NCBI GenBank assembly: GCA_964655775.1
Contig: CAZZNQ010000090.1
Location: 1 to 15,953 of the forward strand
Direction of reading: 5' to 3'
DNA: 15,953 nucleotides
Source of the DNA: CAZZNQ01 sp964655775
GTDB taxonomy: Bacteria > Planctomycetota > Brocadiia > SM23-32
The notes under the pieces were generated by a model. That model was not told the origin of the DNA. It worked only from the letters and a program-made list of their open reading frames with translations, and made no database searches. Shown here piece by piece: positions 11,339 to 15,953 of the stretch (the first letter of the stretch is position 1; the number at the start of each line of letters is the position of its first letter). Position numbers and translations under genes: made by a program.

Positions 11339-14101
11339 GTGGTGTGGTGGAAGCGTGTTCTGACGGCATTGTTGGTCGCGGCGGCGTCGCTTTGCGGCTG
11401 GACGCGGGCGGGGGAGTCTGCGGACCCGACGGCGGTGCTGGATACGTACGGTTTCTGGCGGGTCTGGAACGTGCTGGAGCCGCCGGTGGTGGCGGCGGCG
11501 GGCCGCCTGGTGCCGCGAGAAGGAGGGCCGGAGTGGCTGACTTCGCCGACCGCGCAGCCGCCGAAGGGCTGGCACGAGCCGGGATTCGACGACGCAACGT
11601 GGCTGCGAACGACGGCCCGCGGCGGTTGCACGACGCCTTACCTGTCGAGGGAATGCCTGCGCGGCAAGTTCCGCGTGACCGATCCGGGAGCGGTGGTCGG
11701 GCTGGCGGTGTCGGTGAAATACCACGGCGGGGCGGCGGTGTATCTGAACGGCGTGGAGGTGGCGCGGGGCCATCTGCCGACGGGCGAGATAGACGCCGAA
11801 ACGCTGGCAGAGGCGTATCCACGGGACGTTTACGTGGATCGGGCGGGCGATCTGATCGCGGACGCGGGCACGTACATAGCGCGGGGGCGCAGGGCGGGAA
11901 AGCCCGACGAGGATGCCCGGGCGCGCATGGTGCGGCGGGTGCGAACGTTGGATGCGCCGGTGCCGGCCGCGCTGCTGCGGGAGGGCGTGAACGTGCTGGC
12001 GGTGGAGATCGTGCGCGCGCCCTACGACGAGGTGATGCTGGAGGACGAGGAGGCCGCCGGTGCGAACCGCCGCAACAAGTACGACTGGAACACGTGCGAG
12101 GTGCTGGGCGTGCGGCTGACGGCCGAATCCGCTGTCGGCCTGGAGCCGAACGTTACGCGCCCGGAGGGATTCCAGGTCTGGAACAGCCCACTGCCGGCGG
12201 GCGATACGGATCTGGATTTCGGCGACCCGTGCGAGCCGCTGCGGCCGATCGAGCTTGTCGGTGCGCGCAACGGGTGCCACAGCGGGAAGGTTGTGGTGGG
12301 CTCTACGGAGCCGATCACGGGTCTCGCCGCGGAGGCGACTTCGCTGAGAGGGCCGGGCGCCGAGATACCGGGCGACGCGGTGGCGGTGCGGTACGGCTAC
12401 CCGTGGGGCACGGAGGCGGGCCTGACCCGCGGCGGTGGGGCGATTCCCGCGCCGTATCCGCAGTCGGCGGCCCTGTTCGGTGCGCTGACGGAGCAGGCGC
12501 CGGCTGAGGTGGCGGTGCGCGGGGGCCGCGGCCCGATGGCGCCGGGTGCCGTGGTGCCGGTGTGGGTGACGGTGACCGTGCCGAAGGATGTGCCGGCGGG
12601 CGCGTACGTGGGCGAGCTTCGGATCACGGCGGATGGCTTGACGCCGGTGAGCGTGCCGGTGCGGATGGAGGTGGCGGATTGGACCTTGCCCGATCCGCAG
12701 GACTACCGCACGTGGGTGGAGCTGGTGGAGGTGCCGGATACGCTGTCGGTGGAGTACGGGGAGCCGCTCTGGTCCGAGGAGCACTTCCGGATGATCGCGG
12801 AGGCGTTCCGGCTGATCCGGCGGACGGGCACGCGCGTGGTCTACGTCCCGCTGATCGCCCACACGAACCTGGGCAACGCCGAGTCGATGGTGCGCTGGGT
12901 CGAGACGGGAGACGGGGAGTACACGTGGGACTTCTCGGTGATGGACCGGTATCTGGACCTTGCCGAAGAGAACCTGGGGCGTCCGAAGATCGTCGTGCTG
13001 CAGGTCTGGGACGTCTACATGAGCACGCGGGACAGCATCGGGAAGCGGTTCGGCCTTGAGTACGAGGAGCGCCGAAGCGCGTCGGAAGGCGGGCCGTTGG
13101 TGACCGTGCTGGACCGCGAGACCGGCGCCGCGGAGAACGTCGCCCTGCCCGGGCTGACGGATCCCTGGAGCAAGCCGGTCTGGACCGATCTGCTGCATCG
13201 GGTTCGGGACCGGCTCCGTCAGCGCGGACTCGAAGACACGATGATGGTCGGCATGTTCACCGACGCGATTCCGCCGAAGCAGCACATCGAGTTCTTCGAC
13301 GGCATTCTGCCCGGCGTGCGGTGGGTGCAGCAGGGCCATGGCCGATGGACCAGCAAGGTGCACGGCATCGCGGAGGTCGGCTATCAGGCGACGGTGTGGG
13401 GAGGGTTCCGCTTCGCCGACGGCCTGCGGCAGACGAACCAGCGCGGCGACCCAATCATGGAAAGCCTGCACGGTTGGGCCGGCGAATCGCTGGACGCCGT
13501 CTTCGAGCGCAATACTTCGCTCGATACCTACCCGGCGACGCGTTGGTACTTCTTCCCGGAGACGGGAGTCACCAGCGAGCTCAGGGGCGTCGGCCGCATC
13601 GGCGCTGACTACTGGAAGGCCGTCAAGGATCGCCGAGGACGCCGGGCGGGATGGGTTCACAATCGGTTCAGCGAAGGCCAGTGGGGCGGGAGCTCCATCA
13701 ACCTGAACCTCTGCAATCCTACTCTTGCGCCGGGGCCTGACGGCCCGCTGGCGACCGCGCGACTGGTCGCGATGGTGGAGGGCGTGCAGGCGGCCGAGGC
13801 GCGCATCGTTATCGAGGCCGCGCTGATCGACGATGCCGGGAAGGCGCGGCTCGGGTCCGATCTGGCCCAACGGGCGGACGACCTGCTGCAGGCCCGGCTG
13901 GAGACCATGTGGAAGACGCTGAGCAACTACCAGCTCGGCGGCCCGATGTTCTTCGGCGCAACTGCCTGGCGGTGGACGCCGGGCATCCCAGGGCACCGGT
14001 GGTTCCTCGGCACCGGATGGCGGCGGGATCTGCAGCGGCTTTACGAGACAGCGGGTGAGGTCACGCGTGCGGCGTCCGAAGGTGATGCTCAGGCCCGGTA
14101 G
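11339..14101 (+). CDS. Secreted DUF4091-type protein (putative glycoside-hydrolase-like)
   Basis: This 920-residue protein starts at GTG with a signal peptide (MVWWKRVLTALLVAAASLCG, cleavage near residue 24). The N-terminal region has WHEPGFDDATW (78-88) and GGAAVYLNGVEVARG (130-144), the usual marks of a galactose-binding-like jelly-roll domain found in exported carbohydrate enzymes. A beta domain at about 400-440 (VPVWVTVTVPKDVPAGAYVG) leads into a DUF4091-like catalytic-barrel region at about 445-880. That region has repeated Trp/Asp/Glu-rich segments such as FRMIAEAFRLIRRTGTRVVY and HGWAGESLDAVFERN. Activity on a polysaccharide is inferred from the domain context; catalytic residues cannot be assigned. 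GGAGG at 11326-11330 lies 8 nt before GTG 11339. It diverges from the FGE-like gene and converges on the MurF-like gene. Confidence 0.8.
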   Translation: MVWWKRVLTALLVAAASLCGWTRAGESADPTAVLDTYGFWRVWNVLEPPVVAAAGRLVPREGGPEWLTSPTAQPPKGWHEPGFDDATWLRTTARGGCTTPYLSRECLRGKFRVTDPGAVVGLAVSVKYHGGAAVYLNGVEVARGHLPTGEIDAETLAEAYPRDVYVDRAGDLIADAGTYIARGRRAGKPDEDARARMVRRVRTLDAPVPAALLREGVNVLAVEIVRAPYDEVMLEDEEAAGANRRNKYDWNTCEVLGVRLTAESAVGLEPNVTRPEGFQVWNSPLPAGDTDLDFGDPCEPLRPIELVGARNGCHSGKVVVGSTEPITGLAAEATSLRGPGAEIPGDAVAVRYGYPWGTEAGLTRGGGAIPAPYPQSAALFGALTEQAPAEVAVRGGRGPMAPGAVVPVWVTVTVPKDVPAGAYVGELRITADGLTPVSVPVRMEVADWTLPDPQDYRTWVELVEVPDTLSVEYGEPLWSEEHFRMIAEAFRLIRRTGTRVVYVPLIAHTNLGNAESMVRWVETGDGEYTWDFSVMDRYLDLAEENLGRPKIVVLQVWDVYMSTRDSIGKRFGLEYEERRSASEGGPLVTVLDRETGAAENVALPGLTDPWSKPVWTDLLHRVRDRLRQRGLEDTMMVGMFTDAIPPKQHIEFFDGILPGVRWVQQGHGRWTSKVHGIAEVGYQATVWGGFRFADGLRQTNQRGDPIMESLHGWAGESLDAVFERNTSLDTYPATRWYFFPETGVTSELRGVGRIGADYWKAVKDRRGRRAGWVHNRFSEGQWGGSSINLNLCNPTLAPGPDGPLATARLVAMVEGVQAAEARIVIEAALIDDAGKARLGSDLAQRADDLLQARLETMWKTLSNYQLGGPMFFGATAWRWTPGIPGHRWFLGTGWRRDLQRLYETAGEVTRAASEGDAQAR

Positions 14102-14139
14102 AAGGGCGGTACGATCCGCAAGCGCATTCGGAGACGAGT

Positions 14140-15444
14140 CTACCTGGGATCGGCACTTCGGATTTCTGCAGGTTCGACCGACGAGCAATGACGACAGTCG
14201 AACGCGGCCGGCACGCAGGTTGCCTTGGTGCACCGCACCCGCCAACCGGCGAGGGCCAGCGCCAGGCGCGACATGTGCTGGGAGGGACGCCCCTTCACGA
14301 GTATCACGTCCCCGGGGCCCAGATCGTCCGGAAGCATGTCCAGGGCGTGCATGGGCAGTGTTCCGGCGAAGGCCAGTCTGCCATCCGCCATTCCCGCTGA
14401 GCGGGCGCCCGTTCGCACGCTCCGGAATGCTCGTGAATGGCCGACAAAGATAGCCTCGGATGCAGCGGCGGCAAGTTGCTCGCCCAGCCGTTTGTAGATC
14501 TGGCCCTGCGGCATCAGCGGCTCGTTCACGTGGCCGACGATGGCGATGCGGCGCCGGGTCGGAATGTCGGCCAGAGTCTCCAGGGCGACCACAACCGTCT
14601 CCCAGCCCGATTTCAGGCTATCGTTCAGCACCATGGCCCCGGTCGGCGTCGCCATCGGCTGCATCCGGTCCCGCGCCGGCGTGAGCGTCGCCATCCTTGG
14701 CAGCATCCGGCCGACTTCCAGTCCCTCGGCCCACCCGACGGCGAGCGCCGCCAGGACGGACCGGATCATGGACCTGCCGATGAGCGGCACACGCACGCGG
14801 GTCATCCGTCCCGGCAGGCAGAGCGTGAATTCCGTGCCGCGCGGCCAGTCAAGGCGCACGTCGGTCGCGCGAACGTCGCAGTCCGCTCCGAGCCCGAAAG
14901 TGACTGTCCGGGCGCGGGTGTGGCGTGCCATCCAGACGACGTTCGGGTCATCGCCGTTCAACACGGCGATTCCGGATGGGGGAAGGGCCCTCACCATCTG
15001 GGACTTCTCATCGCGCGTCGCTTCCAGTGTCCCGAACGCACGGCTGTGTTCGCTGCCGATGCATGTCACCACCACAATGTCGGGACGCAGGGCCGACGCG
15101 TAGGCGGCCATCTGCCCCGGCGCACCGATTCCGACTTCGAGCACGGTGTGCATCTCCGACGGACGGGTTCGCAGAAGAAGCCGGGCGATGGCACTGGAGG
15201 AGTTCATGCCGGGACGGGGTGGTCGGCGCGCATCCAGTGCCGCGCAGGTCGCCAGGCGGGCCGTCGTTTTGCCGTAGGATCCGACAATGGCCACTACCTT
15301 GGTTCTTCGCAGCGCGCTTCGGCGATATGCCCCGGCAAGGGGGCCAAGCACCGGCCACGCCAATCGAGACACGGTTGTGCGGAGCAGTCGACGCCCCGGC
15401 GACGTGAACACGCCGGCCAGCAGGGAACGCACCGAACGCTTCAT
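14140..15444 (-). CDS. Mur ligase family protein, MurF-like
   Basis: This 434-residue protein is an ATP-dependent amide ligase of the Mur family. The P-loop GSYGKTT is at residues 55-61, and NSSSAI (81-86) and EVGIGAPGQM (103-112) follow. VLNGDDPNV (161-169) comes next, then VLNDSLKSGWETVVVALETL (272-291), which corresponds to the DDSYNANP segment of MurF. GHVNE (304-308) and GDVILVKGRPSQHM complete the C-terminal domain. MurF adds D-Ala-D-Ala to the UDP-MurNAc-tripeptide. Here only about 54 residues precede the P-loop, against about 100 in MurF, so the UDP-sugar domain is largely missing and the substrate may differ. The C-terminal tail has four Cys (405, 410, 417, 420). The ATG overlaps the stop of the upstream membrane protein (ATGA). 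Confidence 0.85.
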   Translation of the reverse strand: MKRSVRSLLAGVFTSPGRRLLRTTVSRLAWPVLGPLAGAYRRSALRRTKVVAIVGSYGKTTARLATCAALDARRPPRPGMNSSSAIARLLLRTRPSEMHTVLEVGIGAPGQMAAYASALRPDIVVVTCIGSEHSRAFGTLEATRDEKSQMVRALPPSGIAVLNGDDPNVVWMARHTRARTVTFGLGADCDVRATDVRLDWPRGTEFTLCLPGRMTRVRVPLIGRSMIRSVLAALAVGWAEGLEVGRMLPRMATLTPARDRMQPMATPTGAMVLNDSLKSGWETVVVALETLADIPTRRRIAIVGHVNEPLMPQGQIYKRLGEQLAAAASEAIFVGHSRAFRSVRTGARSAGMADGRLAFAGTLPMHALDMLPDDLGPGDVILVKGRPSQHMSRLALALAGWRVRCTKATCVPAAFDCRHCSSVEPAEIRSADPR

Positions 15445-15767
15445 GGGCCTTCACCCTGGGTTCCGTTAGGCTCTCGCGTCTTCCGGGCCGCCACTTCGAC
15501 CTTGGTCCAGTCCGTGAATTCCTCGGTAACCGGCCAGGCGAGCTTGGTGCGCCGCAGCCACCCAATGTCGCGCAGAACCATGCCGACGAAAGCGCCCGCC
15601 ACCATCGCGGGTAGCGGGTCGTAGATTGCCGCTCCAACCAGTGACAGCAGCACGCAGACCGCCGCCGTCAGCACGTAGCGCCATCGTGCCCGCCACAGGG
15701 AATCGCTGATGGATGGCCCCGTCTCGCGGCATTCCAGCAACCGCCGCGCGTAGTCCTGCCTGTTCAA
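15441..15767 (-). CDS. Small two-helix membrane protein cotranscribed with the MurF-like ligase
   Basis: This 108-residue protein of unknown family has two membrane helices (YVLTAAVCVLLSLVGAAIY and LPAMVAGAFVGMVLRDIGW) between a cytoplasmic N-terminus (NRQDYARRLLECRETGPS) and a charged C-terminal tail. The TTG at 15765-15767 is chosen as start because GGAGGA stands 6 nt before it; the longer ATG start at 15818 has no ribosome site. Its TGA overlaps the ATG of the MurF-like gene, implying translational coupling and a shared task, perhaps in making or exporting an envelope polymer. That role is inference. Confidence 0.72.
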   Translation of the reverse strand: MNRQDYARRLLECRETGPSISDSLWRARWRYVLTAAVCVLLSLVGAAIYDPLPAMVAGAFVGMVLRDIGWLRRTKLAWPVTEEFTDWTKVEVAARKTREPNGTQGEGP

Positions 15768-15773
15768 CGCAGT

Positions 15774-15779
15774 TCCTCC
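15774..15779 (-). promoter_or_regulatory. Ribosome binding site supporting a TTG start
   Basis: GGAGGA on the minus strand, 6 nt before TTG 15767, the same distance as in the FGE-like gene. Confidence 0.65.
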
Positions 15780-15874
15780 CGACTTGTGTTCCTTGGCACG
15801 GCCCCAGGGAGAGAGCACATCGTAAAGCGCATCTCTAAGCGGTCTTACATAAGTACTCTACTGTCTGGCAGCAA

Positions 15875-15933
15875 CGCGGCCGAGACGGCCGCGCTACCCC
15901 TGCAATGGGTAGAGCGGGGCGTCTCGCCCCGCT
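15875..15933. repeat. Inverted pair of GTAG-headed REP-like palindromes with new stems
   Basis: The plus-oriented unit is GGTAG (15908-15912), stem AGCGGGGCG, loop TCT, stem CGCCCCGCT (to 15933). The minus-oriented unit is stem CGCGGCCG (15875-15882), loop AGA, stem CGGCCGCG, then CTACC; on the minus strand it also starts GGTAG. Head, orientation and loop match the REP units near the RAYT, while the stems differ. It lies upstream of the membrane protein/MurF-like pair. Confidence 0.8.
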
Positions 15934-15953
15934 GCGTCTAATGAAGCCGCCCC

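Noticed and set aside
11309..14245. Minus-strand frame of 978 codons opposite the DUF4091 gene
   Set aside because: It is His/Arg/Pro-rich antisense of a high-GC gene; the plus strand has a signal peptide, a ribosome site and recognisable domains.
15441..15818. Longer ATG start for the membrane protein at 15818
   Set aside because: No ribosome site precedes it, while a strong GGAGGA precedes TTG 15767.

Overview
The window is GC-rich (third codon positions are almost all G or C in several genes) and bacterial. Its contents are a tgt-yajC junction, a very long DUF4175-type membrane protein with a Gly/Gln/Ser-rich low-complexity domain, NadB, a formylglycine-generating-enzyme-like (FGE/SUMF1-fold) protein, a secreted DUF4091-type protein and a MurF-like ligase. 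This mix suggests Planctomycetota or a neighbouring PVC-type lineage. That placement is inferred from family content only; there is no rRNA or other marker gene.

Layout. (1) Positions 3-1162, plus strand: the tail of Tgt, overlapping YajC by ATGA, then a calcineurin-type phosphoesterase. (2) Positions 1178-6011, plus strand: a candidate promoter, a 1039-residue DUF4175-like protein, then nadB overlapping it by ATGA, so the two are probably one transcript with coupled translation. (3) Positions 6012-8035: a genomic island behind nadB. It holds the last codons of a lost restriction/methyltransferase-type gene, an intact REP-associated tyrosine transposase (RAYT), and 18 GTAG-headed REP palindromes in both orientations plus one truncated copy. 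The right edge is a second copy of the RAYT 3' end fused, at the 8-bp sequence CCAGCCCC, to a second copy of the last 61 bp of nadB, so the island lies between two copies of the nadB end. (4) Positions 8050-10144, minus strand: a secreted FGE-like protein, a 75-residue membrane protein and an unknown open frame, possibly one operon. (5) Positions 10145-11338: a 1.2-kb divergent intergenic region with no convincing gene but many perfect hairpins, including two copies of a 45-bp double hairpin whose differences all fall in loops, the linker or one compensated base pair. (6) Positions 11339-14101, plus strand: a secreted DUF4091-type protein. (7) Positions 14140-15767, minus strand: a two-helix membrane protein overlapping a MurF-like ligase by ATGA. 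(8) The right end of the window holds another inverted pair of GTAG-headed palindromes with different stems but the same TCT loop.

The most unusual material is non-coding: the RAYT/REP island with its duplicated nadB and RAYT ends, and the covarying double-hairpin repeat between the FGE-like and DUF4091 genes. No CRISPR array, tRNA or rRNA was seen. All statements about function come from reading the sequence; no database search was run.
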